The notes under the pieces were generated by a model. That model saw only the letters and a list, made by a program, of their open reading frames with translations. It was not told the DNA's origin and made no database searches. DNA of 40,564 nt from Methanobacteriales archaeon HGW-Methanobacteriales-1 (GTDB taxonomy: Archaea > Methanobacteriota > Methanobacteria > Methanobacteriales > Methanobacteriaceae): the NCBI GenBank assembly GCA_002839705.1, contig PGYO01000015.1, positions 1 to 40,564 on the forward strand, read 5' to 3'. Positions 8,780-18,065 of this stretch are shown piece after piece. Within the stretch, counting starts at the first letter, position 1; the number at the start of each line of letters is the position of its first letter. The position numbers were made by a program, and so were the translations under genes.

Positions 8780-8988
8780 GTTTGGGATGGCTTCTTTTGC
8801 TCTTCAAATAATTCAATTCTTTCATTTAGTGACTTAACCATATATTCCCTAACTTTTTCCAACTCTTCCATTTCTCCTTTTAGCACAGGTCCGTGGTCGG
8901 TGTGGGCCAAATCAACCTCATAATTGGTAATTATTTCAGCCATGTTCCTTTCTGTTACTCCTGGCGGAATTCTCATTTCATATAGCAT
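8773..8988 (-). CDS. Small conserved hypothetical protein, 71 aa
   Basis: I do not recognise a named family. The sequence is compact and charged: MLYEMRIPPGVTE at the start, a central DLAHTDHGPVLKGEMEE segment, then an amphipathic helix and a lysine-rich tail. No membrane or secretion signal is seen. I start at the ATG at 8988 because AGGTGAT, the site used across this window, lies just upstream. The GTG at 8997 is part of that site, so the longer reading beginning there is unlikely. The gene follows tyrS on the same strand after 144 bases and converges with tmk. Its compact conserved look suggests a real gene, perhaps methanogen-specific. Confidence 0.75.
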   Translation of the reverse strand: MLYEMRIPPGVTERNMAEIITNYEVDLAHTDHGPVLKGEMEELEKVREYMVKSLNERIELFEEQKKPSQTK

Positions 8989-9141
8989 TATTATCACCTG
9001 ATGAATTTAAATTTAAAAAAATTAAAATATGTTTTTCAATTTTTTTATTTAAATTTGTCTATTAATGGATTTATCTAATTAAATGATTATATGTTTTATT
9101 AACCATTATTTAGTAAATTATAATTTTAATAATTTGATTTA

Positions 9142-10104
9142 TTAATTTTCAGCCATATACTCTCGCACTGGATTTAAAAATTCGATTAAATAATCAGTAA
9201 CTGCATTTTTAAGATCTAATGGATGTAATTTCTCCTGAGAGTACATATCAATCAGTTCAGAATAATCCAATTCCAGATTTCCCCCGAATTTTTCAGGCCT
9301 TTTAATTATCAGTTTCTCAGTAAATGGGAAAATAAAGTGATTGGCCATTTCAATAACGGGATTTCCTTCTACCTCTCCTGCAGGACAGTAGCCTTTTTTC
9401 ATCTTTTTCTTTATATCTTCTGGGGAATCATCAATGGCAATGAAATTGCCTTTACTAGAAGACATTTTCTCAGATCCATCAGTTCCATGGAGTAATGGTG
9501 TGTGCAAACATACAGGAGCGGTTTTTCCAATACGGGGCAGGTTTTCCCGGGCCAGCATATGTATTTTTCTCTGTTCCATTCCACCCATGGCCAGATCAGT
9601 TTCTAAAAATACCATATCAATAACTTGCATGAGGGGATAAATTACTTCGGCCACTTTATGGTCATCGGCATCCCTTGTAATCTGCGCCATACTTCTTTTG
9701 GCTCTTACTAATGTAGTAAGAAGTGCTAATTGATACACTTGTGTGGTATATTCTTCTTTGGTTTGGAAACTTGATCCTAGAATGAATTCTGTCTCAGATG
9801 ATAGTCCTAAGGCCAAAAAACATTTTTTATTGTATTCTGCCACTTCTTTTATTTCGTCTAAACTTCCTTTACCATTTAAAAAAGCATGATAATCTGCTAA
9901 GAGTATTTTTATTTTAAATCCTGCTTTTTGCAGATCTATCATTTTCATTACAGTTATAGTGTGGCCTAAATGGACTTTCCCAGATGGTTCATAACCAATA
10001 TATGCTATTGGTCGCTCTTTTTTGAGCTTTTCTTCCAGTTCCCCTTCGGTAATTACTTCCAGTGTTCCCTGTGTAATTAACTCTATTTTTGATTTTAAGT
10101 CCAT
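9142..10104 (-). CDS. tyrS: Tyrosyl-tRNA synthetase
   Basis: This is a class I aminoacyl-tRNA synthetase charging tRNA-Tyr with tyrosine. The 320-residue length fits the short archaeal/eukaryotic type without the bacterial S4-like tail. The HIGH-type motif is HLGH (45-48, within [10 protein letters not shown]) and the KMSKS-type motif is KMSSS (213-217). The segment [20 protein letters not shown] is characteristic of the TyrRS/TrpRS family and carries tyrosine-binding residues; MGGMEQRK points to TyrRS. The gene lies 72 bases downstream of NMD3 on the same strand, within a run of translation and replication genes reading leftward. Confidence 0.95.
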   Translation of the reverse strand: MDLKSKIELITQGTLEVITEGELEEKLKKERPIAYIGYEPSGKVHLGHTITVMKMIDLQKAGFKIKILLADYHAFLNGKGSLDEIKEVAEYNKKCFLALGLSSETEFILGSSFQTKEEYTTQVYQLALLTTLVRAKRSMAQITRDADDHKVAEVIYPLMQVIDMVFLETDLAMGGMEQRKIHMLARENLPRIGKTAPVCLHTPLLHGTDGSEKMSSSKGNFIAIDDSPEDIKKKMKKGYCPAGEVEGNPVIEMANHFIFPFTEKLIIKRPEKFGGNLELDYSELIDMYSQEKLHPLDLKNAVTDYLIEFLNPVREYMAEN

Positions 10105-10176
10105 TTTTTCACCATGATAAAAATATTGAAATATTTTGTAAATTTATATTATAGTTTAAATATTGTAGATTAGTTA

Positions 10177-11232
10177 TTATTCAGTGATTGGGGAAAGTAT
10201 ATATATTTCTCCATGGATTTGAATAACAAAAACTTCTTGACCGATTTTAAAATCAGTTAAATTTTCAGTAAGGCTTAAATCAATAGGCTGAAACGTTTCA
10301 GGGTGTAAAATCTGAATTTCCGTAGGTGATTTTGAAGTTATGCTTGTTATTTTAATTTCACTGGCTTTGGCTGGAGATTTTATTTTTTCATATTCCTTCC
10401 AGAGTACACTGAAACTTTTTAAATTCTTCAAGTTATCTGCAATAACTTTTCTAGAATCAAATGACTTCACTTGACCTATTTGGTCTTCATATTCAATGAA
10501 GTCGCCTACTTGAAATTCTGGAAGGCGTAGAGAAATCCATGTCCGATAAAGACCCTTTCCTGTAGATTTGTCTTGACTTATAAGTCGCGGAGATTCTTTG
10601 GTGATTCCTCCCAAAACTTCTTTTAAAGCAGATATAACTTTACGGGCCGATTTTTGGGATCCGATATAATAATCAATCCCTTCCTTCATTTCTACCCTCT
10701 GGGCAAGATAGGCCATACGGCTTTTTTCCCACATACGGGTCAGCGTTTCATTAACTACATTATCTGCAGATTCAATTTCTGCTTTATTTAACTGGCGTTT
10801 GTCGGCTCTTAATTGAATAACTGTTTCATAATAACCCGAATTGAATTTACTGCAGTCTGGGCAGACACTTTTATTAAGTCGAACATTTGCATGATATTTT
10901 TGGCTTACTGCATCATCCATAACGGATCCTTTAACTTGAATCAAGCATTCTGCAATGGAACCTCTCATTTTGAGTATTTCTAGATCTATTTCTGGATTTT
11001 CAACTATTTCTTTAATTTCAATAGCTGCTTCCAGGGTCTGATAAATAATTTCTTCTTCAGGAAGTCCTAATTCTTTCCATTTACCTTCTTTGAGATTTGA
11101 ATGACAGTGAGCACACATCACAACTTCTATTTCATCGGGGAGTGAAATTAATTGAAAATCCTTTAAAAAACAGTCTTTACAAATACCTTCAATCATTTCT
11201 TTATCGGTGCTACCGCATTGTGGACAAAACAT
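10177..11232 (-). CDS. NMD3-family ribosome biogenesis protein
   Basis: This is the archaeal homologue of eukaryotic NMD3, the 60S export adaptor. Without a nucleus, the archaeal protein probably acts in late large-subunit assembly or quality control. The N-terminus carries zinc-binding Cys pairs: C3-x2-C6 and C18-x2-C21, then a VVMCAHC pair and a VCPDC pair further on. The middle contains the NMD3 core with the YYETVIQLR motif. The C-terminal 80 residues look like a small beta-barrel. The 351-residue length is typical of archaeal members. It lies between aIF2-beta and TyrRS on the same strand, which fits a translation-linked unit. Confidence 0.9.
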   Translation of the reverse strand: MFCPQCGSTDKEMIEGICKDCFLKDFQLISLPDEIEVVMCAHCHSNLKEGKWKELGLPEEEIIYQTLEAAIEIKEIVENPEIDLEILKMRGSIAECLIQVKGSVMDDAVSQKYHANVRLNKSVCPDCSKFNSGYYETVIQLRADKRQLNKAEIESADNVVNETLTRMWEKSRMAYLAQRVEMKEGIDYYIGSQKSARKVISALKEVLGGITKESPRLISQDKSTGKGLYRTWISLRLPEFQVGDFIEYEDQIGQVKSFDSRKVIADNLKNLKSFSVLWKEYEKIKSPAKASEIKITSITSKSPTEIQILHPETFQPIDLSLTENLTDFKIGQEVFVIQIHGEIYILSPITE

Positions 11233-11449
11233 AAATAATTACCTTCAAAATTCGTATTTAAATTTAATATCAATATTTTAATTAATATCAATACCTTCTA
11301 AAATTATTCAATCAATAAAAAAGGACTCAATTAAAGATTTAATACTAAAAACTTTAGTCTAATAGAGAAATTATAATTTAAATTATTAATTAAAAAAATA
11401 CAATGATTTAAAAATAATTTAATTATAATTTTTTTTAAATAATACTCGA

Positions 11450-11857
11450 TTAGAGAGTTTTTAGAGGGGCTTTAGCACCACAGGCCGCGCACTTGAGTAA
11501 AAATATACGATCTTCTCTGATGATTTTGGTATCTGGCCTATTACACTCATGGCACATTACGAATTTTTGAACATAATCTTCTAATCGCTCATTTATTAAA
11601 AAGTGAGTGAATTTTCCCTGCATGATGGCCCTTCCACCTTCCAGGTTTCCAGCAGTACCTAATTCTCGCAGTAAGAACTTTAATAAGTGTTGAGGGTCTC
11701 GGTTCATGGCATCTGCTATTTCTCTGAAATTCTGGATGAAAGTTCTGTTTCCTTGAATTACAGAATAAGCTTTAGGAACGCTGAAACGTTTAGTTTCAAA
11801 TACTTCTGGGGGCAGTTGTTCAATGGCCCGGTCTAATAATTTATCATAATCACTCAT
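11450..11857 (-). CDS. Translation initiation factor 2 beta subunit (aIF2-beta)
   Basis: This is the beta subunit of the archaeal eIF2-like heterotrimer that brings Met-tRNAi to the ribosome. The N-terminal part is the helix that binds gamma, followed by the alpha/beta core (about 25-100, including [18 protein letters not shown]) and a C-terminal zinc ribbon with ligands C102, C105, C123 and C126. The 135-residue length is standard. The ATG at 11857 is preceded by TTGGAGGTATT, a good ribosome binding site. It lies 95 bases after mcm on the same strand, and a clustering of mcm, aIF2-beta, NMD3 and TyrRS supports shared expression. Confidence 0.95.
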   Translation of the reverse strand: MSDYDKLLDRAIEQLPPEVFETKRFSVPKAYSVIQGNRTFIQNFREIADAMNRDPQHLLKFLLRELGTAGNLEGGRAIMQGKFTHFLINERLEDYVQKFVMCHECNRPDTKIIREDRIFLLKCAACGAKAPLKTL

Positions 11858-11952
11858 AATAATACCTCCAAATAGGGTAAATAAAATTTAATAGGAATTT
11901 GGCGGAAAAATAAAATTTAATTGAAAAATTAAATTTCAAAAATCAAAAAGGA

Positions 11953-13950
11953 TTATACAACCTTGAGGTAACCTCTGGAAGGTTCAAATATTACTCCTTT
12001 GTGTTTGAGGTTTCTTACAAACTCTTCCACCTTTTCTTCGCTTACATTATATCTATCTGCCATCTCAGATATAAGAATATTGGTAGGAGCACGTCCACCA
12101 TATTCCTCCTCTAGTTCCTGTATTACGTCCAGAAGTATTCTTAATTTATCCCTTTCAGATTTAGGTGGTCTTCCTTCTACTTTGTCAATATCAATTTTTC
12201 CGGTTTCAGGATCCATTCCCACTTGTTTTAAACAGGCCTTAGTTAATTTAATGGCCTGATGAGCATCTTCTGCATCTACTTCGGGTTTAAGTTTTATTTT
12301 AGCACTGGCTTCAGATAACCGGATAATTGCTTCTAACTGCCGGGCAGTAATAGGTACTGGTGAATCATCATCAATGGAATTATTTCTCATGGAAACGTAG
12401 AATTCTTCTAATACGTCCATGGCCTTGTCTGTAAGAACTGGGTGAATATTACGCCTTGCATAAGCAATATATTTTCTTAGAAGTTCTGGGTCAATCTCAA
12501 AATGCATATTGTCTTCTTTGTGAGTATTTAAAATGTGACGTGCCAAACTTCTATCCTTTTCCTCTTCTGGTTTATCTTCCACCACAAAAGTCAAATCAAA
12601 ACGAGAAAGAATGGTAGAAGGTAAATCTATCTGTTCGGCAAGGGATTTATAACTGTCAAAACGGCCGAATTTAGGGTTGGCCGCCGCTAGTACTGAACAC
12701 CTTGAGTTTAAGGTGGCCATAATTCCTGCTTTAGCAATACTTATAGTTTGCTGTTCCAAGGCCTCGTGAATGGCTGAACGATCTTCATCTCTCATCTTAT
12801 CCAGTTCGTCCACACAAACGTTTCCTTTGTCCCCTAATACCAAAGCACCGGCTTCTAGGGACCATCCTCCAAATTCATCTCGAACAGCTGCTGCAGTAAG
12901 ACCCACTCCACTGGTACCTTTACCGCTGGTGTAAATACCTCTTGGAGCCAGTTTTGAGACATATTTGAGCATTTGGGATTTACCAATACCTGGATCTCCC
13001 ACAATAAGAACGTGAATATCTCCTCTTAGACGAGTTTTATCATCCAGTTCTTTTCCAGCTCCACCAAATAGTTGCAATGCAATGGCCTCTTTAACATCCC
13101 TATAACCATGGATGGATGGGGCAGTGGATTTTATAATTTTGTCATAGACATTAGGATCTGCAGCTAGTTCTTTAATCTTCTCTTCGTCTTCTGGAGAAAC
13201 TAGGAGCTCTTCAAACTCTTGTTCTATATGTTCAGTGTAATTACCATAAATAAAATTATTAAATCTTTTTGTTTTATCATCTCGAACTGTTCTCAGAGTT
13301 CCAGTTATTCTTACAATATCTCCAGGGGTTAGTGTATCTACCAAATCGTCTTCTAATACAATTAGTATTTGTCGTGGTTGATCTCCACCAGAAAGATTTT
13401 CCAGTGGTTCTTGAACCTTAACTGTTTGAGTATCCATAAATTCAGATTCTTCCTGCAGTAAACGGAAAGAACGGCCACCACAGTCAGAACAAAGGGATGG
13501 TTCAGTTATCATATTGCTACTTTGGGTAACTTCATGTAAGCGCATGCATCCCCTGCATTCAAAGGTGGCAGTAACAATTCTGGGGCGTATTTCATCAGTT
13601 TTACGGACAATACCGTCCACTGAAATGAATTTACCTATAAATTTACTTCTAAGAAATCTTAAAGGTATGTTGTTAGTTACATTTTCAAGTCGAATATTCA
13701 AATCTGCATTTTTTCTTAAAGGATCAATATTTTTAATGGCTTTTCTTGAAGCTTTAATCACTTCTTCTGGTTTTTCAATTAAAAGATCAGCTAAATCTGG
13801 ATCAAACATTTCTAAATCCAAGTAATCAACTACTATGGACCTCTGGTCTGGATATTTTTCTAATGCTTCAAAAACATTATCTTTGTACTTTGTTGAGAAA
13901 AATTCCTCGAATTTGGCCAGTGATGTTTTGGTTTTATCGGAAGTTGTCAT
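11953..13950 (-). CDS. mcm: Replicative helicase MCM
   Basis: This is the minichromosome maintenance helicase, the hexameric 3'-5' DNA helicase of archaeal replication. The N-terminal region holds a zinc motif with C132, C135, C154 and C157. The AAA+ module has Walker A GDPGIGKS (318-325), Walker B VDELDKM (380-386), sensor 1 with the AANPKFGRF segment, and the arginine finger SRF (R450). The C-terminal 70 residues form a winged helix, with [23 protein letters not shown] near the end. The 665 residues are full length with no sign of an intein. A single start at 13950 is supported by the conserved N-terminus. Confidence 0.97.
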   Translation of the reverse strand: MTTSDKTKTSLAKFEEFFSTKYKDNVFEALEKYPDQRSIVVDYLDLEMFDPDLADLLIEKPEEVIKASRKAIKNIDPLRKNADLNIRLENVTNNIPLRFLRSKFIGKFISVDGIVRKTDEIRPRIVTATFECRGCMRLHEVTQSSNMITEPSLCSDCGGRSFRLLQEESEFMDTQTVKVQEPLENLSGGDQPRQILIVLEDDLVDTLTPGDIVRITGTLRTVRDDKTKRFNNFIYGNYTEHIEQEFEELLVSPEDEEKIKELAADPNVYDKIIKSTAPSIHGYRDVKEAIALQLFGGAGKELDDKTRLRGDIHVLIVGDPGIGKSQMLKYVSKLAPRGIYTSGKGTSGVGLTAAAVRDEFGGWSLEAGALVLGDKGNVCVDELDKMRDEDRSAIHEALEQQTISIAKAGIMATLNSRCSVLAAANPKFGRFDSYKSLAEQIDLPSTILSRFDLTFVVEDKPEEEKDRSLARHILNTHKEDNMHFEIDPELLRKYIAYARRNIHPVLTDKAMDVLEEFYVSMRNNSIDDDSPVPITARQLEAIIRLSEASAKIKLKPEVDAEDAHQAIKLTKACLKQVGMDPETGKIDIDKVEGRPPKSERDKLRILLDVIQELEEEYGGRAPTNILISEMADRYNVSEEKVEEFVRNLKHKGVIFEPSRGYLKVV

Positions 13951-14175
13951 TGGTCATATTATATTATGCTTAGATTATAAATCATTTACTAGATAGCAAA
14001 AAAATACTAAAATTAAATACCAGAAAATTTTTATTATAAAATGAATTAATAGGACTATTGATGTATTAATATATTTATTATTCTATTAAATTAATTATTA
14101 AATCTTAAAAATAGTTTAAAATAACCCTTATTCATTAAGGAATGGAATTGTACATATTATGGCTTAGGTGATTAA

Positions 14176-14610
14176 ATGAAAAAATCAAGATTAAACTTAT
14201 TTAGAGTTACATCCATGACCATTTCTATTTTAGGAGTTATCATGATTGTGGCCACAGTACTTCTATTTGCATATTTAGGATTTGACAAAATTTCGCAAGG
14301 AATTTCATCGGGAGTAGATAGTGGATCCGCCTATGATGATCTTGCAGCACTAAATTCGGATTATTCTACTCTTAAAATACAATATGATTCGATTAAAAAG
14401 GATATAAATCAGGGTAGTAGTGATAAACTGAAAAAAGCTTATATAGCTGCAGAATTAGAATTAGTGAAAACTAAATCGGCCATTGATGATGTTGATAGTG
14501 CATTATCCACTGGAAAATCAGATTCAATTGTTAATGAACGAATTAATATTGCTAAAGATCAACTACAGGTTGCTAAACAGAGTTTAAGTGATTTAAGAAG
14601 TCAAATGTAA
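14176..14610 (+). CDS. Membrane-anchored coiled-coil protein, 144 aa
   Basis: No family is recognised. The N-terminus (KKSRLNLFR) is positively charged and is followed by one transmembrane helix (about residues 13-34). The rest is a serine-rich, heptad-like helical domain (about 52-144). The topology should be N-in with the coiled coil outside, by the positive-inside rule. The ATG at 14176 follows TTAGGTGATTAA, matching the ribosome binding site used across this window. The gene is divergent from mcm and convergent with rlmE. Similar small anchored coiled-coil proteins are common in methanogens but mostly uncharacterised. Confidence 0.8.
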   Translation: MKKSRLNLFRVTSMTISILGVIMIVATVLLFAYLGFDKISQGISSGVDSGSAYDDLAALNSDYSTLKIQYDSIKKDINQGSSDKLKKAYIAAELELVKTKSAIDDVDSALSTGKSDSIVNERINIAKDQLQVAKQSLSDLRSQM

Positions 14611-14686
14611 TTATTATTTCACTCAAAAATTATTTTTTTACAAATTATTTCTTAAGATTATTCTTTTAATTTTAAATATTGATAAT

Positions 14687-15328
14687 TTAATCTTGGTCAA
14701 ATTTTTCATTAAGCCGTTTAACCCCTTTAAATCCTCTTCCAATAATGTACATTTCAGAACTAAGTTTTCGCGAGGAAGCGGGTTTAGTAGTTTTGACCAC
14801 ATTAAATTCATTTTTCAGTTTTTTTAGCAGTTCTGGAAATTCAGGGCCTTGAAATGTTTTCATTATAAGTGCTCCTTTGGGTTGAAGAAGATTAGCTGCT
14901 ATTTTATTCACATTATCTGCTAGATCCATGATTCTTATTCGGTCAATGTCTTTAATTCCAGAAAGGGAAGGTGCGGCATCAGATATAATTACTTCAGCTT
15001 TTCCATTTAGAGATCCATATATTTCTTTTTGAATTTCAGATGATGTAAAATCGCCCTGAATGAAAATGAAATTTTCTTCGTCAAATGGTTTTATTTTTTG
15101 TAAATCAACACCAAGAACGGTTCCGGTTTCCCCTACCTTTTCCAGGGCTACTTGTGACCATCCTCCAGGTGCAGCTCCTAAATCAACAACATGATCTCCA
15201 TCTTTGATAACTCTAAATTTTTTATTGAGTTGAATTAATTTATAAGATGCTCTAGAACGGTAATTTTCTTTCTTAGCACTTTTATAATAATGTTCTTTTT
15301 TCTTTTCTACTTGCCAGCGTTTTCCCAT
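14687..15328 (-). CDS. rlmE: 23S rRNA 2'-O-methyltransferase (RlmE/FtsJ family)
   Basis: This protein transfers a methyl group from S-adenosylmethionine to a ribose 2'-OH of 23S rRNA, by homology with E. coli RlmE (U2552). The SAM-binding motif is [10 protein letters not shown] (48-57). The catalytic K-D-K-E tetrad is present as K30, D117, K157 and E192. The 213-residue length fits the family, and no TRAM extension, seen in some archaeal members, is present. The start is the ATG at 15328. The target nucleotide in this archaeon is inferred. Confidence 0.93.
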   Translation of the reverse strand: MGKRWQVEKKKEHYYKSAKKENYRSRASYKLIQLNKKFRVIKDGDHVVDLGAAPGGWSQVALEKVGETGTVLGVDLQKIKPFDEENFIFIQGDFTSSEIQKEIYGSLNGKAEVIISDAAPSLSGIKDIDRIRIMDLADNVNKIAANLLQPKGALIMKTFQGPEFPELLKKLKNEFNVVKTTKPASSRKLSSEMYIIGRGFKGVKRLNEKFDQD

Positions 15329-15464
15329 GTTATTTAACCTACTATGTTATTTTTTATTTATTCCGGTGGTATGTGTTCCTTGTTTGAATTAATACTATAA
15401 TTTTAAATTAAGAGATTAATTAATTAGAGTAATAAGATTAAATTCATTTTCAACTATAACTAAA

Positions 15465-15998
15465 CTATTCAATAATTGGATTGCCTTTAAAATTCAGTGC
15501 TTTACACATGGGATCCCCTATTTTAACGATTTTAGCATTAACTTGCCCATTTTTAATATCTAAAACCATCACTGTTGGATCAGTAAGTCGGGGAGCAGTT
15601 GGGCTGCCTGGGTTTAAAAGTAAAATGTCTCCAATTTCTTTTATAAAAGCCTGATGTGTATGGCCAGTAATTAAAACTTTAACACCTAGTTCCATAGCAA
15701 TGTATTTTAATTGCTGAGTATCTCCCCGAGGAAAAACTTCGCCATGGTTCAGGCCGATTTTAATGCCTTCAAAATCCATTATTTTATTTTTAGGAAGATT
15801 AAGGCCATCATATAGATCCATATTACCTTGAACACAGTATGTTGGTGCTATTTTTTCTAAATCATTCTTTATATGGGGTGAAGTTAAGTCCCCTAGATGA
15901 AAAATCATTTCAACATTTTTAAATATGTTGAAAACTACTTCAGGAATTTCCGAAGCCCGATCGGGTATGTGTGTATCTGATATAACTCCAATTAACAT
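15465..15998 (-). CDS. YfcE/MJ0936-type metallophosphoesterase
   Basis: This is a calcineurin-like phosphodiesterase of the small archaeal type. Metal-binding motifs are in order: [33 protein letters not shown] and ITGHTHQ. Family members hydrolyse artificial phosphodiesters, and their natural substrate is mostly unknown. I choose the ATG at 15998, giving 177 residues, because GGAGAT lies just before it; a TTG at 16010 would include that site inside the coding region. It follows the broken membrane gene at 16218-16560 on the same strand but is separated from it by 219 bases. Confidence 0.9.
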   Translation of the reverse strand: MLIGVISDTHIPDRASEIPEVVFNIFKNVEMIFHLGDLTSPHIKNDLEKIAPTYCVQGNMDLYDGLNLPKNKIMDFEGIKIGLNHGEVFPRGDTQQLKYIAMELGVKVLITGHTHQAFIKEIGDILLLNPGSPTAPRLTDPTVMVLDIKNGQVNAKIVKIGDPMCKALNFKGNPIIE

Positions 15999-16217
15999 TT
16001 TTATCTCCAAATCTTTAATATTTAGCTAATTAATTATATTTATGGTATTAATAAATATTTTAAGTAAATTTTTTATAATTATTGATTATGACTAAAATTA
16101 TTATAAAATGAAATACTTAATCTCAAGCTAAAATCAATTAATTAAAGAAATACTATCCACTTAATTGTGTTTAAGTAAGAATTAAATTTATTAGTCATGC
16201 AATCTAGAAATTTTAAA

Positions 16218-16560
16218 TTAAACACTATTTCTTGAAAAATATAATGTTTTAATAACCTTATTTAGTCCTGCAATTGCAGCTCCAATAGCTCCTCCAATTT
16301 CCATGAAAATCATTGATGCTAAAAGTGATACTATCACTAAAATAATTCCAGTGAATGCTCCAACGGCCATTCCTGCAAGAGCAGTACCAAATATGGTTAT
16401 TAAAATGGCAGATACTATTCCTCCAAATGCTCCGGCAACAGTGGCATTCCAGAAGCCATTAAATGTTCCTATCACCCACCATTATTCCAACAACAAAACA
16501 TGCTATAAACAAGCCTAATATGCCACCCCATAGTGGAAAATAAATTCGCTTGATAAAATT
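16218..16560 (-). pseudogene. Frameshifted small hydrophobic membrane protein (DUF5518-like)
   Basis: Two adjacent frames together give a glycine-rich membrane protein. The first frame (16560 to 16459) reads KRIYFPLWGGILGLFIACF and continues to VVGIMVGD but has no ATG. The second (from a GTG at 16475 to 16218) continues with GFWNATVAGAFGGIVSAIL and further hydrophobic helices. The pattern of Gly-rich helices joined by a short GD...NGFWNA loop resembles the DUF5518-type proteins of methanogens, so I read it as one gene with a frameshift near 16470 and a lost start. Alternatively, the 85-residue second part is expressed on its own. It lies 20 bases after the gene at 16581-17270. Confidence 0.5.
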
Positions 16561-16580
16561 TTAATAATGAGGAGATTAAT

Positions 16581-17270
16581 TTATTTGTAATCTAAATCTC
16601 CTAGATTATAAAGCTTCTGTAGGCTAGAAGCGTGACTTATTTCGTAAAGAGCGTAAGGATTGTTGAAATAAGGATCTATAAGGCCTTTAGCAATATAGTA
16701 ATAAGCTGCAAAACGCCCATATTCTTTCCAAACAATCTGTACATATAATGGGAATCCACAGCCAGGATTTATGAAAATTCCACCGGTTCTCACATTACCA
16801 TGGTTTACCATAGGAATAGGTCCTTCCTGGCCGTGTTTTTTCCCCACCTTGTTTACATAAGCCAGTGCATCATCCAAATTATCAAATTCAATACCATCCG
16901 CACGGTAATGGTATTTGCTGTAATCGGGCCCAAATATGAATGTGCTGACTACTTCGCTCCAGCTAATATCTGTACGTAGGCCATTCGGATCTACCATGGC
17001 CAGCTCGATTATAGTAACATTGCCTTGCTTAAACTGACGATAATTAGAATCACCTGCAAAATGAACCACCAGTGCACATTTAGAGCCTCTTTTTTCCGCG
17101 TACTGAGCTAACAATTCTGCATGGGGGTGGTTAGGGTACATGTCTGGATTAGCCAGTTTAACCAGGGCTAAACGCCCCACTGGCTCCACAAGCCCAGTTT
17201 GAGTTGATATAAAGAAGTAGGAACCAAAAATTAGGACAACGACCATAGTTACTAGCAAAAATTTTGACAT
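16581..17270 (-). CDS. Hypothetical exported or anchored protein, 229 aa
   Basis: I do not recognise the family. The N-terminus (about 4-22) is a hydrophobic helix after MSKF, fitting a signal peptide or membrane anchor; the rest is soluble and should face outside. It holds WSEVVSTFIFGPDYSKYHYR, a HGQEGPIPMVNHGN loop rich in His and Gly, then GGIFINPGCGFPLYV, which together look like a compact enzyme-like or binding domain. The base composition is somewhat less A/T-rich than its neighbours, a possible sign of transfer. The ATG at 17270 is preceded by a GAGGAT-type site. The broken small membrane gene follows 20 bases downstream and may have been a partner. Confidence 0.75.
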   Translation of the reverse strand: MSKFLLVTMVVVLIFGSYFFISTQTGLVEPVGRLALVKLANPDMYPNHPHAELLAQYAEKRGSKCALVVHFAGDSNYRQFKQGNVTIIELAMVDPNGLRTDISWSEVVSTFIFGPDYSKYHYRADGIEFDNLDDALAYVNKVGKKHGQEGPIPMVNHGNVRTGGIFINPGCGFPLYVQIVWKEYGRFAAYYYIAKGLIDPYFNNPYALYEISHASSLQKLYNLGDLDYK

Positions 17271-17581
17271 TAAAATCCTCGAAAAAATTTATTATTATTA
17301 TTTATTTTTATTTTTAATTGGTATTTGGGTTAATTTCTTTTAATAAATACTAAAATATTATTTCCAGTTTATATTGAAATAATGAATATTAGAATATACA
17401 TTATAAACTATTTTTTATATACATTTTTCTGAATATTTTATAAATGTCATGATATTAAAGTATTTGGTGAAATTTTATATTAATTTTCTATTTTTTAAAA
17501 TTCATTTCATAAGTTTTCTAAGGAATTAAAAATTAATCTGACTAAATTTTGATTCTAAACCTAATAATTTCAAAAATCAGA
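17271..17581. other. A/T-rich gap of 311 bases
   Basis: This stretch lies between the start of the exported-protein gene and the end of the decayed kinase fragment. It is almost purely A/T-rich. It should contain the promoter of the 17270 gene on the minus strand, but I cannot single out one TATA box. I found no reading frame or clear hairpin. Confidence 0.5.
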
Positions 17582-17875
17582 TTATTTAAATTCAAATTCT
17601 TTTTTATATCTTAATTCCAGTAATTCAAATTTCAAAAGGTTTTATATGAGTTTTATATATTTTATAGTTCCATCTAAGTGACTTAAGAGAGTATTTACTA
17701 GTTTAAGGCCTAATTTTTCGGGCTTTTCAATATCTATATTTTCATCATCCCTACACCATTATTTTGAGGACTATGTTTTGTTTTATTTGATGAACTAACA
17801 CTTATGGAGATTATAACTGTTGTCCTTGGAGGAAATGCATGTTCATTGTCTTTCAATTCTGGAGGTACATTATCA
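17582..17875 (-). pseudogene. Decayed C-terminus of a sensor histidine kinase
   Basis: On the minus strand, pieces of a HATPase domain are readable in two frames. The upstream piece has HAFPPRTTVIISISVSSS and ends QNNGVG, matching the usual NSLKHAFP and DNGVG boxes. After a frame change near 17748 the other frame gives DIEKPEKLGLKLVNTLLSHL then DGTI, matching the G2 region (LGLxLVxxLxxQLxG) of methanogen PAS/HisKA_2-type kinases. An in-frame stop at 17642-17644 is followed by KFELLELRYKKEFEFK up to the final stop at 17582. The N-terminal sensor and dimerisation regions are gone. Both the frameshift and the internal stop show it is not functional. Confidence 0.72.
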
Positions 17876-17889
17876 TTACCCGGGATAAG

Positions 17890-17907
17890 CTAATGATCAC
17901 TCATTAG
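17890..17907. repeat. 7-bp inverted repeat upstream of the MFS gene
   Basis: CTAATGA (17890-17896) and TCATTAG (17901-17907) are perfect complements around TCAC. This resembles operators of TetR/MarR-type regulators, but it lies about 115 bases before the TATA-like box of the transporter and could be chance. No regulator gene is adjacent. Confidence 0.3.
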
Positions 17908-18021
17908 TTTGTGGCGTGCATGTAAGGTGCATTCTCTAAAAGAAGCAAGGGATTATTATTTCATGTATTGTTTTTACTCTTAAAATCTTCAAATAAAAAA
18001 TTTTGCAATTAAAACGCAATT

Positions 18022-18029
18022 TTTATATT
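18022..18029 (+). promoter_or_regulatory. TATA box of the MFS transporter gene
   Basis: TTTATATT lies about 37-44 bases before the chosen ATG at 18066, placing the transcript start near 18050 and leaving just enough leader for the GAGGAT ribosome binding site. This also argues against the upstream TTG start at 18003, which would be untranscribed. Confidence 0.45.
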
Positions 18030-18065
18030 CAAAAGAATTATAATAAGTTAATTAGAGGATGTTTC

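Noticed and set aside
16159-16176. ACTTAA...TTAAGT inverted repeat
   Set aside because: Six-base A/T-rich arms are expected by chance in DNA of this composition.
17804-17893. 29-codon plus-strand frame in the gap before the MFS gene
   Set aside because: It overlaps the kinase remnant on the other strand and has no ribosome binding site or recognisable content.
18003-18065. Upstream TTG start for the MFS gene
   Set aside because: It has no ribosome binding site and precedes the likely TATA box at 18022.
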